A DNA stretch of 49,805 bases from Acidimicrobiaceae bacterium. Its GTDB lineage: Bacteria; Actinomycetota; Acidimicrobiia; Acidimicrobiales; Poriferisodalaceae. The notes beneath the pieces were generated by a model. The model did not search any database. It had not been told where the DNA came from and saw nothing but the letters and a program-made list of their open reading frames with translations. The stretch covers positions 1 to 49,805 of the forward strand of contig JAPOPC010000108.1 in NCBI GenBank assembly GCA_026713105.1. Direction: 5' to 3'. Positions 15,068-23,411 of the stretch are shown in pieces; the first letter of the stretch is position 1, and every line of letters starts with the position of its first letter. The translations under genes and the position numbers were made by a program.

Positions 15068-16006
15068 ATGAATTCCGACACGGAAACGGCCGGGTTTGCT
15101 GGGGGCACCAGTGGGTCCGAGCCGGTGGTGCTGTACGACGAGGTCGACACGGTGGCCTTCATCACGCTCAATCGGCCCGAGCGCATGAACACGCTGACCG
15201 AGAGCGTCATCGCCGGCGTGGCAGACGGCATCGATCGGGCAACGGCATCGAGAGAGGTTCGCTCGATCGTGCTCCGCGGCAACGGTCCCACGCTCACCGC
15301 GGGGTATGACCTCAACCCCGGCGGCGGAAGCGGGGGAAGCGCCGAGGAGCTGTACGACTCGTGGGACAGCCCCTACAGCGCGCCCGGCCCGAAGCCTCGT
15401 GAGGGCGCGTGGGACCCGGTGCGCGACTGGCAGTTCATGGGCTACAACGTGAAGCGGTTCATGAAGATCTGGGAGTGCCCAAAGCCAGTGCTCGGTCAGA
15501 TTCACGGTTGGGCGATCGGCGGGGCCACCGACATGGTCTTGTGCTGCGACCTGCTGTTCATGGCCTCCGACGCGCACATCGGGTACGCCCCCTCACGCAT
15601 CTACGGAACCCCCACCACGATGATGTGGGTGTACCGGTTGGGCCTCGAGCACGCCAAGCAGTTCCTGCTGTCGGGCGACGCCATCGATGCCGAGACCGCC
15701 CATCGCATCGGACTGGTCGCCTACGTGCACCCGCCCGACGAACTCAGCGATCAGGTCGCAGCGTTCGCCCGCCGGCTCGCACATATCCCAGCGAACCAGC
15801 TCGCGCTCAACAAGCTGCTCGTCAACCAGGCCTTCGAGAACATGGGCCTGCGCACGAGCCAGCTGCTCGGCACGTTCTTTGACGGCGTCACCCGGCACAC
15901 CGAAGAGGCCTACCGCTGGGTGGAGGACTTCGACACGAAGGGCTTCCGCCAAGTCATCGCTGAGCGCGATGCCCCTCACGGCGACTACGGCGAGCGTCCG
16001 CGATGA
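15068..16006 (+). CDS. Enoyl-CoA hydratase/isomerase family protein
   Basis: This 312-residue crotonase-fold protein has TVAFITLNRPERMNTLTESV, the oxyanion-hole strand IVLRGNGPTLTAGYDLNPGG and the second oxyanion segment IHGWAIGGATDMVLCCDLLF. It is longer than the usual 260 residues because of an insert (about residues 80-120) after the first oxyanion loop. The expected catalytic acids of classical hydratases are not obvious in AHIGYAPSRIYGTPTTMMW, so it may act on an atypical acyl-CoA. ATG at 15068. A hydrolase gene follows 60 bp downstream, probably in the same operon. Confidence 0.88.
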   Translation: MNSDTETAGFAGGTSGSEPVVLYDEVDTVAFITLNRPERMNTLTESVIAGVADGIDRATASREVRSIVLRGNGPTLTAGYDLNPGGGSGGSAEELYDSWDSPYSAPGPKPREGAWDPVRDWQFMGYNVKRFMKIWECPKPVLGQIHGWAIGGATDMVLCCDLLFMASDAHIGYAPSRIYGTPTTMMWVYRLGLEHAKQFLLSGDAIDAETAHRIGLVAYVHPPDELSDQVAAFARRLAHIPANQLALNKLLVNQAFENMGLRTSQLLGTFFDGVTRHTEEAYRWVEDFDTKGFRQVIAERDAPHGDYGERPR

Positions 16007-16066
16007 GCGAGCACGACAGCAGCACTGCCGGTAACCGCCATCGCAAGCAGATCGGCAGGTTCGGCC

Positions 16067-16918
16067 ATGACTGAGCAACCGACGCTCGTGCTGCTGCACG
16101 GACTGGGCGCAAACCAGTTCGTCTGGGATCCGCTGATCGGGACCATGCCATGGGACGGGGCAATCGTGTCACCCGATCTGCGTGGGCACGGGGGTGCCGA
16201 GTGGCGCGATCTGTACTCGTTCGGGGCCATGGCGGCCGACGTGGCCGAAGTGCTGGCCGACGAGCATCGGGGCGCGCCCTACATCGTCCTCGGCCACTCG
16301 ATGGGAGGCATCGTCGGCTTGGCGCTTGCCAGCGGATGGTTCGGACCGCCGCCGATGCTGGCCGCCACCGTGGGCGTCAAGCTGCGCTGGTCAGATGAGG
16401 AACTCAGCCGCATCGCCGACCTCGCCAGCCGGCCGCCACGAGAGTTCCCCGACCGCGCCGGCGCCGTCGAGTGGTTCATGAAGCTCGCCGGCTTGCATGG
16501 CGTGTTCGATACCGATGACAGCCGCATCGAAGTAGCGATCGATGCCGGCGTCATGCGTACCGACACCGAGTTGCGCTTCACCGCAGACGGTGAACCGATG
16601 CGTGTCGACCCGCCCGGCCCGGCACCGGGCTGGTGCGTGGCTCAGGACCCCGCCACCGTCGAGGTCGGCGCCCCCGACATGGCCGGATTGCTCGCCGCAG
16701 CGAAGTGTCCCATCTCAATGGCTCTGGGTGAGCACGACCCGCTGGCGACCGCCGAGCATCACACCGACCTGGCCGAGGCGGCAGCTGTGAACCCGCACGC
16801 TGCCGGCGTCGTCACGCCGCATGTCTTCGCCGACGTGGGCCACAACGCCATGATCGAGAACCCCGACGCCGTCGCCGACTGGCTGACCACCGCGGCGGGG
16901 TTGGCGGTCGCTCGCTGA
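16067..16918 (+). CDS. Alpha/beta hydrolase
   Basis: This is a 283-residue alpha/beta-fold hydrolase. The oxyanion motif is LLHGLGAN, the nucleophile elbow is GHSMGG (serine), and the likely acid and histidine are in GEHDPLA and VGHNAMIE near the C-terminus. No signal peptide is seen, so it is cytoplasmic. It lies 60 bp after the crotonase-like gene and may hydrolyse an ester, lactone or thioester formed in the same pathway; the substrate cannot be read from sequence. ATG at 16067. Confidence 0.9.
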   Translation: MTEQPTLVLLHGLGANQFVWDPLIGTMPWDGAIVSPDLRGHGGAEWRDLYSFGAMAADVAEVLADEHRGAPYIVLGHSMGGIVGLALASGWFGPPPMLAATVGVKLRWSDEELSRIADLASRPPREFPDRAGAVEWFMKLAGLHGVFDTDDSRIEVAIDAGVMRTDTELRFTADGEPMRVDPPGPAPGWCVAQDPATVEVGAPDMAGLLAAAKCPISMALGEHDPLATAEHHTDLAEAAAVNPHAAGVVTPHVFADVGHNAMIENPDAVADWLTTAAGLAVAR

Positions 16919-16954
16919 CGAACGCCCGGTCGAAGGGTCCGAGCGAGCTGCCGG

Positions 16955-17725
16955 CTAGCCGTCTTCGAGCGGCAGCTCTCCGGCGATCTTGACGCACTCG
17001 CCGCCGTCGATGTCCATGACGTGGCCGGTCAGCCAGGTCGCGGCCGCCGACAGGAACAGTGCCGCCTCGCCGATGTCAGACGGTTCGCCGAGACGCTTCA
17101 TCGGCAGCTGGTCGGCGATTATTTTGCCGCGCGGCCCATCCCACAGCACCCGCGCAAAGTCGGTGCGGATCAGGCCCGGAGCGATGCAGTTGACCCGCAC
17201 CTTCGGCCCCAGCTCGGCAGCGAGCTGGCGGGTCATGTGCATGAGCGCGTCTTTGAACATGCAGTAGACGCCGAGCGCCTCAGAGGTGTGATGGCCGCCC
17301 ACCGAAGCAATGTTGATAACGGAGCCGCCGTGCTCGGCCATCCACATCTGCCATGCCGTCTGGGTCCACTGCAGCGGCGCTCGCAAGTTGACCTCGTAGG
17401 TCTTGTCGAGCCGCGGCACGTCGCAGTCGATCATGGGGCCAGCCCACGGGTTGGTCGCCGCGTTGTTCACCAGGATGTCCAGCGAGCCGTAGCGTTCGAT
17501 GGTCCCGCCGAGCACCCGCTCGGCCTGGTCGAGATGGCCGATGTGCGCGGCGATGAAGTCGCACTCGCCGCCGATGTCGGCAACAGCGGCCTCGCACTTG
17601 TCAGCCTTGCGGCTCGTGATCATCACGTTCGCGCCCGCATCAGCGAACGCCTTCGCAATGCCCTTGCCGATGCCGGCCGAACCGCCGGTCACCAGCGCAG
17701 TCTTGCCATCCAATCGCAGTTCCAT
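16955..17725 (-). CDS. Short-chain dehydrogenase/reductase
   Basis: This 256-residue classical SDR has the cofactor motif VTGGSAGIGKGIAKAF, the NNAATNPW motif, catalytic serine in NIASVGGHH, and the YCMFK active-site motif. The sequence TSRKADK after the second strand suggests NADP(H). It probably reduces or oxidises a hydroxyacyl-CoA or alcohol in the acyl-CoA pathway, because it lies 70 bp downstream of an acyl-CoA dehydrogenase on the same strand. The ATG at 17725 follows AAGGGG. Confidence 0.92.
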   Translation of the reverse strand: MELRLDGKTALVTGGSAGIGKGIAKAFADAGANVMITSRKADKCEAAVADIGGECDFIAAHIGHLDQAERVLGGTIERYGSLDILVNNAATNPWAGPMIDCDVPRLDKTYEVNLRAPLQWTQTAWQMWMAEHGGSVINIASVGGHHTSEALGVYCMFKDALMHMTRQLAAELGPKVRVNCIAPGLIRTDFARVLWDGPRGKIIADQLPMKRLGEPSDIGEAALFLSAAATWLTGHVMDIDGGECVKIAGELPLEDG

Positions 17726-17795
17726 GCCCAGACCCCTTCAGTCGTAGGTGTGTGCGCGTGCGCGCCTCGCTCGTGCAGGTCAAATTCTGACCCGT

Positions 17796-19046
17796 TTAGT
17801 TCTTGCCGATCTCGTTCCACGGACCGCCGTCGGCGCGTGGCTCGCGCGGCAGCCCGAGCACCCGGTCGCCGACAATGTTGCGCTGCACCTCCGAGGTGCC
17901 CGCATAGATCGTCCCCGGCCTCGCGCCCATGAACGTCTGCACCCACGACAGCGAGGAGAACTCCGCTCCAACTGCGTCGGTGTTGATGCCGTTGACCGAA
18001 GGATGGCCGCTGGGTGCCGTGGCCTCCATGCCGAGCAGATCCATCGAGAACTCGGTGATCCAGTGGTGGTACTCGCTCCACAGCAGCTTGTGCAACGACG
18101 ACTCGGGACCGGGGGGTTCGCCGGCCAGCACGTTGGTCACGTTGCGCTGACCCATCCACTTCATGATCTCGACCTTGGCGTGGGCCCGGGCGAGGTCCTG
18201 GCGCACGAGCGGATCGGCGGTGGCGCCTCGCTCAACAGCGATTGCGGTGATGCGGTCGAGCTCGTCACGGAACCGGAGCGCGTCGGTGGTGGCGCCGTGG
18301 CCTCGTTCGAAGCCGAGCAGCACGTTTGCCACCCGCCAGCCGTCGTTCACATCGCCGACCACGTTCTCCTTGGCCGTCTTGGCGTCGGTGAAGAACACTT
18401 CGTTGAAGTCGTGGCGGTTGTTGATGTTGATGATCGGGCGCATCTCGACGCCGGTCTGATCGACGGGGACCAGCAGGAATGAGATGCCGCGGTGCTTGGC
18501 TTCGCCGGGGTTGGTGCGACACAGCACGAAAATCCAGTTGGCGGTGTGGCCGCTGGAGGTCCAGATCTTCTGGCCGTTGATCACCCACTCGTCGCCGTCG
18601 AGCACGGCGCGGGTGCCCAGGTTGGCGAGATCCGAACCGCTGTCGGGCTCGCTGTAGCCCTGGCACCAGCGGTGCTCGCCCGAGATGATCTTGGGCAGGA
18701 AGTGGCGCTTCTGCTCCTCGGTACCGCACTCGATGATGGCGTTGCCGACCATCGTGATGCTGAAGCCGTCATTGTCGCCGCCGACGGGAACGCCCGCCTT
18801 GGCGAACTCCTCAGCCATGACGATGCGCTCGACTTCGCTGAGCCCGGCGCCGCCGTACTCGGTGGGCCACGACACGGCCAGCAGCTGGTTCTCCGACAGC
18901 AGGGCTCGCCATTCCTCCACGAACTGGTCGCGGGCGTCTTCGTCGAGCGATCCCATGCCGCCCCAGTTGGCTGGCAGGTGCTCGGCCAAGAAGGCCTGGA
19001 TCTTCTCGCGGTAGTCCTCGGCCTCTTCGGTGTAGGTGGGATCCAT
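17796..19046 (-). CDS. Acyl-CoA dehydrogenase
   Basis: This is a 416-residue FAD-dependent acyl-CoA dehydrogenase that introduces the alpha-beta double bond. Signatures are YSEPDSGSDLANLGTRAV, WVINGQKIWTSSGHTANW and the C-terminal GTIYAGTSEVQRNIV. The glutamate that serves as base in medium-chain enzymes (EGTSEIQ) is alanine here (YAGTSEVQ), as in the branch of the family where the base lies on another helix. It sits between a carboxyltransferase and an SDR with roughly 70-bp gaps, on one strand, suggesting an operon. ATG at 19046 after GGGGAG. Confidence 0.94.
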   Translation of the reverse strand: MDPTYTEEAEDYREKIQAFLAEHLPANWGGMGSLDEDARDQFVEEWRALLSENQLLAVSWPTEYGGAGLSEVERIVMAEEFAKAGVPVGGDNDGFSITMVGNAIIECGTEEQKRHFLPKIISGEHRWCQGYSEPDSGSDLANLGTRAVLDGDEWVINGQKIWTSSGHTANWIFVLCRTNPGEAKHRGISFLLVPVDQTGVEMRPIININNRHDFNEVFFTDAKTAKENVVGDVNDGWRVANVLLGFERGHGATTDALRFRDELDRITAIAVERGATADPLVRQDLARAHAKVEIMKWMGQRNVTNVLAGEPPGPESSLHKLLWSEYHHWITEFSMDLLGMEATAPSGHPSVNGINTDAVGAEFSSLSWVQTFMGARPGTIYAGTSEVQRNIVGDRVLGLPREPRADGGPWNEIGKN

Positions 19047-19115
19047 CGTTGCGCTCCCCTGCTTGAGATACGGCTCAGCTCGCTGCTGAGTCTGCCACGC
19101 GACCGGTGGGAAGGC

Positions 19116-20666
19116 TCAGGGCCGATACCCAAACGAACTGGGGCCGGGCTTCAGGGAACGGCGGGCGAGGTCGACCCACTCGCACAGCACCGGACGGGTG
19201 TCGCGGGGGTCGATGATCTCCTCGATCTCGAAGAATTCCGCCGAGCGGTGCGGCGAGCGGACGCTGTTGAGCCGATCCCGGATCTCCGACAGCAATTCGT
19301 CGGGAGTGTCGCTGTCGGCAAGATCCTGCTTGTAGGCCACCTCGAGGCCGCCCTCGATGGGCAGCGAACCCCAGTCGCCCGACGGCCAGGCGACCCTGTA
19401 GCTGCGGGCGCCTGGCTTGTTGTTGGCGGCGCCCGCGACCCCGAAGGCCTTGCGGATGACGACACAGGCGAACGGCGCGGTGAGCTGCCCGAGCGCAGCC
19501 AGCGCGGCAGATCCGAACCGGATCGTCCCGCTCTCCTCGGATTCCTTGCCGATCAAGAAGCCCGGGCAGTCGGCAAGGTGCACCACAGGCAGGTGGAACG
19601 TGGAAGCCGTGTCGAGCAGGCGGATCAGCTTGCGGCAGCTGTCAGCAGTCCAGCCACCGCCGTATACGTAGGGATCCTCGCCGAAGATCGCCACCGGCCA
19701 CCCGTCGAGGCGCGCCAGCCCGGTGATGACCGAACGTCCCCAGCGGCTGCCGATCTCGAAGAAACTGCCCTGGTCGCACACCGATTCGATGATCGAGCGC
19801 ATCTTGTAGACCCGGCGCGGCTCGCGAGGCACGATCGAGATCAGCTCGTCGTCGCGGCGCTGCGGGCTGTCGCCGCTCAGCACCCGCTCGGGCAGCTCGT
19901 CGATGTTCGAAGGCAGGTACGACAGGAACTGCCGTGCGCGTTCGAAAGCCTCGGCTTCGCTGTCGACCACGTCGTCGATGGCGCCGTTGGCCGTGTGAAT
20001 GTCGGCGTGGCCCAGCTCTTCCTTGCCGTGGTCGCCCAGCGATGCCTGCTCGACGAGCGCGGGGCCGGCGATCATCATCTGCGCGGTGTCACGCACGATG
20101 ACCGAGTAGTGCGCCGTGGCCACTCGGGCGGCGCCGATGCCGGCCACCGAGCCCAGCGCCAGCGACACCGACGGCGCCACCGAGAGGTGGTTCACAATGA
20201 CGTCCCAGCCGCGCAGCTCGGGGATGTAGGTGCGGCCTGCCATCTCGATGGACTTGACCGACCCGCCGCCGCCCATGCCGTCCACCAGCCGGATGTGCGG
20301 CAGGCGCATCTCGTAGGCCATCGATTCCGCAGCGTTGCGTTTCTCGGGAATCGTGGCGTCCGACGAGCCGCCTCGCACGGTGAAGTCGTCACCCGACAAG
20401 ATGACGGGGCGGTCGTCAATGCGGGCGAGGCCGAAGATGAAGTTCGATGGCGTCAGATTGACGAGGTTGCCGTGGTCGTCGTACTCGGCGACGCCGGCGG
20501 TCTTGCCGATCTCGTGGAACGAACCCTTGTCGGCCACGGCGTCGACGCGCTCGCGCACGGTCATCTTGCCGAAAAAGTGCTGCCGCTCGACCTTGTCGGT
20601 CCCGCCGAGCGCCTCGGCAAAAGCCTCGCGACGCCTCAACTCGGCAATCTCAGGCTCCCAGCTCAT
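19116..20666 (-). CDS. Acyl-CoA carboxylase carboxyltransferase (propionyl-CoA carboxylase beta type)
   Basis: This 516-residue protein has the two-half crotonase-like carboxyltransferase layout, with KMTVRERVDAVADKGSF near the start, LSGDDFTVRGGSSDATIPEK, and in the second half DCPGFLIGKESEESGTIR. Such subunits transfer CO2 from biotin to an acyl-CoA (propionyl-CoA or a longer/branched one). No biotin carboxylase or biotin carrier subunit lies in the window, so the partner must be elsewhere. It probably opens an operon with the acyl-CoA dehydrogenase and SDR. ATG at 20666 follows GGGGGTTGAG. Confidence 0.92.
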   Translation of the reverse strand: MSWEPEIAELRRREAFAEALGGTDKVERQHFFGKMTVRERVDAVADKGSFHEIGKTAGVAEYDDHGNLVNLTPSNFIFGLARIDDRPVILSGDDFTVRGGSSDATIPEKRNAAESMAYEMRLPHIRLVDGMGGGGSVKSIEMAGRTYIPELRGWDVIVNHLSVAPSVSLALGSVAGIGAARVATAHYSVIVRDTAQMMIAGPALVEQASLGDHGKEELGHADIHTANGAIDDVVDSEAEAFERARQFLSYLPSNIDELPERVLSGDSPQRRDDELISIVPREPRRVYKMRSIIESVCDQGSFFEIGSRWGRSVITGLARLDGWPVAIFGEDPYVYGGGWTADSCRKLIRLLDTASTFHLPVVHLADCPGFLIGKESEESGTIRFGSAALAALGQLTAPFACVVIRKAFGVAGAANNKPGARSYRVAWPSGDWGSLPIEGGLEVAYKQDLADSDTPDELLSEIRDRLNSVRSPHRSAEFFEIEEIIDPRDTRPVLCEWVDLARRSLKPGPSSFGYRP

Positions 20667-20834
20667 CTCAACCCCCGCCTCGACTGTTCATGTACGGCCC
20701 AATGGCAGTCGTCCGCCATCACCACGCCAGCCGCCGAAGAGCGTACGTGTCCAGTTCCAACACTGCCCGAGGGCGCCGGGCAGCACGCCTGGAAGTGCTG
20801 CGCATAGCTGCGCGCGACCCGCTGCTCCATTCGC

Positions 20835-21866
20835 TCAGCCGGCGGTTGGATCCACCAGCAGCTTGATGGACGTGTTGCGCCGAGCTGCGAGATCGTCGAT
20901 TGCCTGGGGCAGGTCGTCGAGGGTGAGCGTGCCGTTCACGAGCGGCGCCACGCTGATCCGGCCGTCAGCGATGAAGCCGGCCGCGGCACGCATCTCGTCA
21001 ATGGTGAATGCCAGCGAGGTGTCCACCGAGACCTCCTTGAACAGCCAGCGGTTCGGCCGGATCGTGGCGTCGCTGCCCGTGACGCCGACGATGCAGACCG
21101 AGCCGCCGTACCGCACCATGTCCACCGATTGCTGGACGGTCTGCGGGATGCCGGCGCAGTCGAAGGCGATGTCGGCTCGCAAGCCTCCCGTGGCCTCGTT
21201 CACCGCCTCCCGCATCGGCGCGCCCGGTTCAACCGCGATGTCGGCACCGAGGCTGAGCGCGAGCTCGCGCCGCTGGGCGTCTGGCTCGATCGCGATCACC
21301 GTCCCCGCGCCGGCAAGGCGCGCACACTGCGCGACTAGCAGGCCGATCGGGCCGCAGCCGACGATGCACGCCACGTCACCGGCCCGCAAGCGGCTGCGAC
21401 GCACCGCGTGCAGCGCTACTGAAGCAGGCTCGATCACCGCTGCGTCGTCGTCGGTGAGCTCGTCGGGCACCCGCACCAGCCGATCGGCACTCGCCGCAAT
21501 GAACGGTGCGAAGCCGCCCGAAGCCGGCGCTTTCTCGCCGATGTAGTACGAGCGCGCCGTCGAGCAATAGGCAGGGTGATCCGCCCGGCACTCGGGGCAC
21601 TGACCGCAGCCCGGCGCCAGCCCGCCCGTGACGCGGTCGCCGACGTCCACCACCTGAACATCGGCATCGGTGGCGACGATGTTGCCGACCCATTCGTGGC
21701 CGCAGATGCCCGGCGCATAGGGCCAGCCCTCCGCATAGGCGTGCACGTCGCTGCCGCAGATCCCGCAGAGCGAGATCTCCACGAGTGCCTCGCCCGGCCC
21801 CGGCGTCGGCTCGTCAACCTCCCGCAGCTCGAATTGTTCCCTGCCCGTCACCAATCCCGTACGCAT
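20835..21866 (-). CDS. Zinc-dependent alcohol dehydrogenase family protein
   Basis: This 343-residue medium-chain dehydrogenase has the catalytic zinc ligands in SLCGICGSDVHAYAEG and GHEWVG, the structural zinc loop CGQCPECRADHPAYC, and the nucleotide motif IVGCGPIGLLVAQCARL followed by IAIEPDAQRR, which suggests NAD(H). It oxidises an alcohol or sugar alcohol; the substrate is unknown. The reading frame extends up to 22211, but the ATG at 21866 (MRTGLVTGREQFELREV) gives the family's normal N-terminus. It is 168 bp upstream of the carboxyltransferase on the same strand and divergent from the SDR at 21991. Confidence 0.92.
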   Translation of the reverse strand: MRTGLVTGREQFELREVDEPTPGPGEALVEISLCGICGSDVHAYAEGWPYAPGICGHEWVGNIVATDADVQVVDVGDRVTGGLAPGCGQCPECRADHPAYCSTARSYYIGEKAPASGGFAPFIAASADRLVRVPDELTDDDAAVIEPASVALHAVRRSRLRAGDVACIVGCGPIGLLVAQCARLAGAGTVIAIEPDAQRRELALSLGADIAVEPGAPMREAVNEATGGLRADIAFDCAGIPQTVQQSVDMVRYGGSVCIVGVTGSDATIRPNRWLFKEVSVDTSLAFTIDEMRAAAGFIADGRISVAPLVNGTLTLDDLPQAIDDLAARRNTSIKLLVDPTAG

Positions 21867-21990
21867 GCCCACATGGTCGCGCACGACTCGTCCGGTCGCG
21901 CCGGGCCGGCACGGTCGGCAACCCTCGACGGGAGCACGAGACGGTCCTCCACATTCCGCGCGAGACAGCGCACGGAAATATGGTGCGCGT

Positions 21991-22776
21991 ATGGAACTGA
22001 GACTTGACGGCCGCGCAGCACTCATCACTGGCGGCAGCCGCGGTCTGGGCCGCGCCATGGCCGAGACGTTTGCAACCGCAGGGGCTTCGGTGGCCGTGGT
22101 TGCTCGCGACAGATCAGCGCTGGACGAGACCCTGTCCGCTCTGCAGGCGGCGAACCCTGACGCTTCGCACGCGGCCATCTCTGCCGACGTGAGAGACGCC
22201 AGCGAGCTCACCCGGGCTCACGCTGAGGCAGTCGCCGAATGCGGGGCGATCGATGTGCTCGTCAACAATTCCGGTACCTCCAACGCCCATCCATTTCTGG
22301 AGATCACCGACGAGAGCTGGCAGGAAGATCTCGACTTGAAGCTGTTCTCGGCGATCCGGCTGTGCCGGCTGTGCCTGCCGCACATGCGCGACCAAGGCTG
22401 GGGCCGCATCCTCAACACGCTCAACGCCGAAGCGAAAGCACCCAGCGCACGTTCATGCCCCACCTCTGTCAGCCGTGCAGCGGGCATGGCCATGACCAAG
22501 GCCTTGGCATCGGAATTCGCCGGCGACGGCGTGCTGGTGAACGCGCTCAACACCGGCCTGCTGGTCAGCCACCAGTGGTTCACCCGCTGGGAGCGCGACG
22601 TTCACGACAAGACCTTCGAGGAGTACACGACCTCCATCGGCGATCGCATCCCTGCGGGACGCATGGGCGATGCCCAAGAATTCGCCAATCTCGCCCTGTT
22701 CCTCGCCAGCGACGCCGCCAGCTACGTCACCGGCACAGCGATCAACATCGACGGCGGACTGTCACCGGTGGTTTGA
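21991..22776 (+). CDS. SDR-family protein lacking the YxxxK motif
   Basis: This 261-residue SDR has the cofactor motif ITGGSRGLGRAMAETF, VARDRSA, and VNNSGTSN. In place of the active-site YxxxK it has SVSRAAG (about residue 160), as in the known subgroup with SNxxR. Such proteins keep the fold and cofactor pocket but may use other chemistry. The C-terminus (SYVTGTAINIDGGLSPVV) is typical and complete. ATG at 21991; the frame open further upstream is not needed. It is divergently placed from the alcohol dehydrogenase, with 124 bp between starts. Confidence 0.88.
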   Translation: MELRLDGRAALITGGSRGLGRAMAETFATAGASVAVVARDRSALDETLSALQAANPDASHAAISADVRDASELTRAHAEAVAECGAIDVLVNNSGTSNAHPFLEITDESWQEDLDLKLFSAIRLCRLCLPHMRDQGWGRILNTLNAEAKAPSARSCPTSVSRAAGMAMTKALASEFAGDGVLVNALNTGLLVSHQWFTRWERDVHDKTFEEYTTSIGDRIPAGRMGDAQEFANLALFLASDAASYVTGTAINIDGGLSPVV

Positions 22777-22810
22777 AACCTGGGGACTCGAACTTCTCGA
22801 CACCGATGCC

Positions 22811-22898
22811 ATAGCTGCGGAGGCGGCAGGAAACTCTGCGACGTTGCGACCTGCTGGATCGCGGGAGCAGAGGGGCCTGCCGCCTCCGTAGCGGGCGC
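22811..22898. repeat. 88-bp structured element, copy A
   Basis: This 88-bp segment occurs again at 38235-38322 with five differences. It folds into a long hairpin: CGGAGGCGGCAGG pairs with CCTGCCGCCTCCG (13 bp), then CTCTGC with GCAGAG, then GCGA with TCGC around a small loop. The differences between the copies in the outer stem keep or swap pairs rather than break it. This copy lies between the convergent ends of an SDR and a thioesterase, where it could also act as a terminator. Confidence 0.8.
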
Positions 22899-22916
22899 AC
22901 AAAACCGCGCGACTCG

Positions 22917-23327
22917 TCAGCCGGGGGTCAGCGAGCCGAGCTTGTCCATCAGATCTGGCGGCGGGCGGCGGGGCTTGCCATCGTTGTCGCAGATCGCCGC
23001 CGTCAGGAAACCCTCCACGAGCACTGCGTCGTCGGCCTCGCGGATGATCCGCTGCTGCCACCGTGTGCTCGCGCGGCGACGTTCGGCCAGCTCGGTCTCG
23101 ACGCGCAGCGTGTCGCGGGCCGTCGCAGGCGCCCGGAAGCGCACCTCCAGGTTGGTCACCACAATCTGCACGTTCTGATCAGACAGGTCCGGCAGCGCCA
23201 AGTCGGCCGACTCCAGCGCCAGGCATCGAGCGGCCTCGAAGTACGCCACATAGACCGCGTGGTTCACATGGTTGTACGGGTCCAGCTCGCCGAATCGCGG
23301 CACGATCTGGGTCGCATGCGTCGCCAT
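22917..23327 (-). CDS. Acyl-CoA thioesterase (hotdog fold, 4HBT family)
   Basis: This 136-residue hotdog-fold protein begins VPRFGELDPYNHVNHAVYVA, the 4-hydroxybenzoyl-CoA thioesterase family motif with the catalytic aspartate and the NHVNHAVY helix. Such enzymes hydrolyse acyl-CoA to free acid and CoA. It fits the neighbouring acyl-CoA genes although it is convergent with the SDR upstream. ATG at 23327. Family is sure, substrate unknown. Confidence 0.9.
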   Translation of the reverse strand: MATHATQIVPRFGELDPYNHVNHAVYVAYFEAARCLALESADLALPDLSDQNVQIVVTNLEVRFRAPATARDTLRVETELAERRRASTRWQQRIIREADDAVLVEGFLTAAICDNDGKPRRPPPDLMDKLGSLTPG

Positions 23328-23411
23328 CGGCGGAACGCTAGTGGGGTGTCACCGCGGGCCGGCCGAAGCCATCTTCGGGGTCACGCCGCGATCCCTCTAG
23401 CGTTAGGGCAC

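Noticed and set aside
18492..20807. A 771-codon plus-strand frame opposite the acyl-CoA dehydrogenase and carboxyltransferase
   Set aside because: It mirrors the two real genes on the other strand, has no protein-family motif, and is a high-GC shadow.
22776..22800. GGACTCGAAC stretch that recalls an antisense tRNA T-loop
   Set aside because: No other tRNA arms can be built around it within 90 bases.
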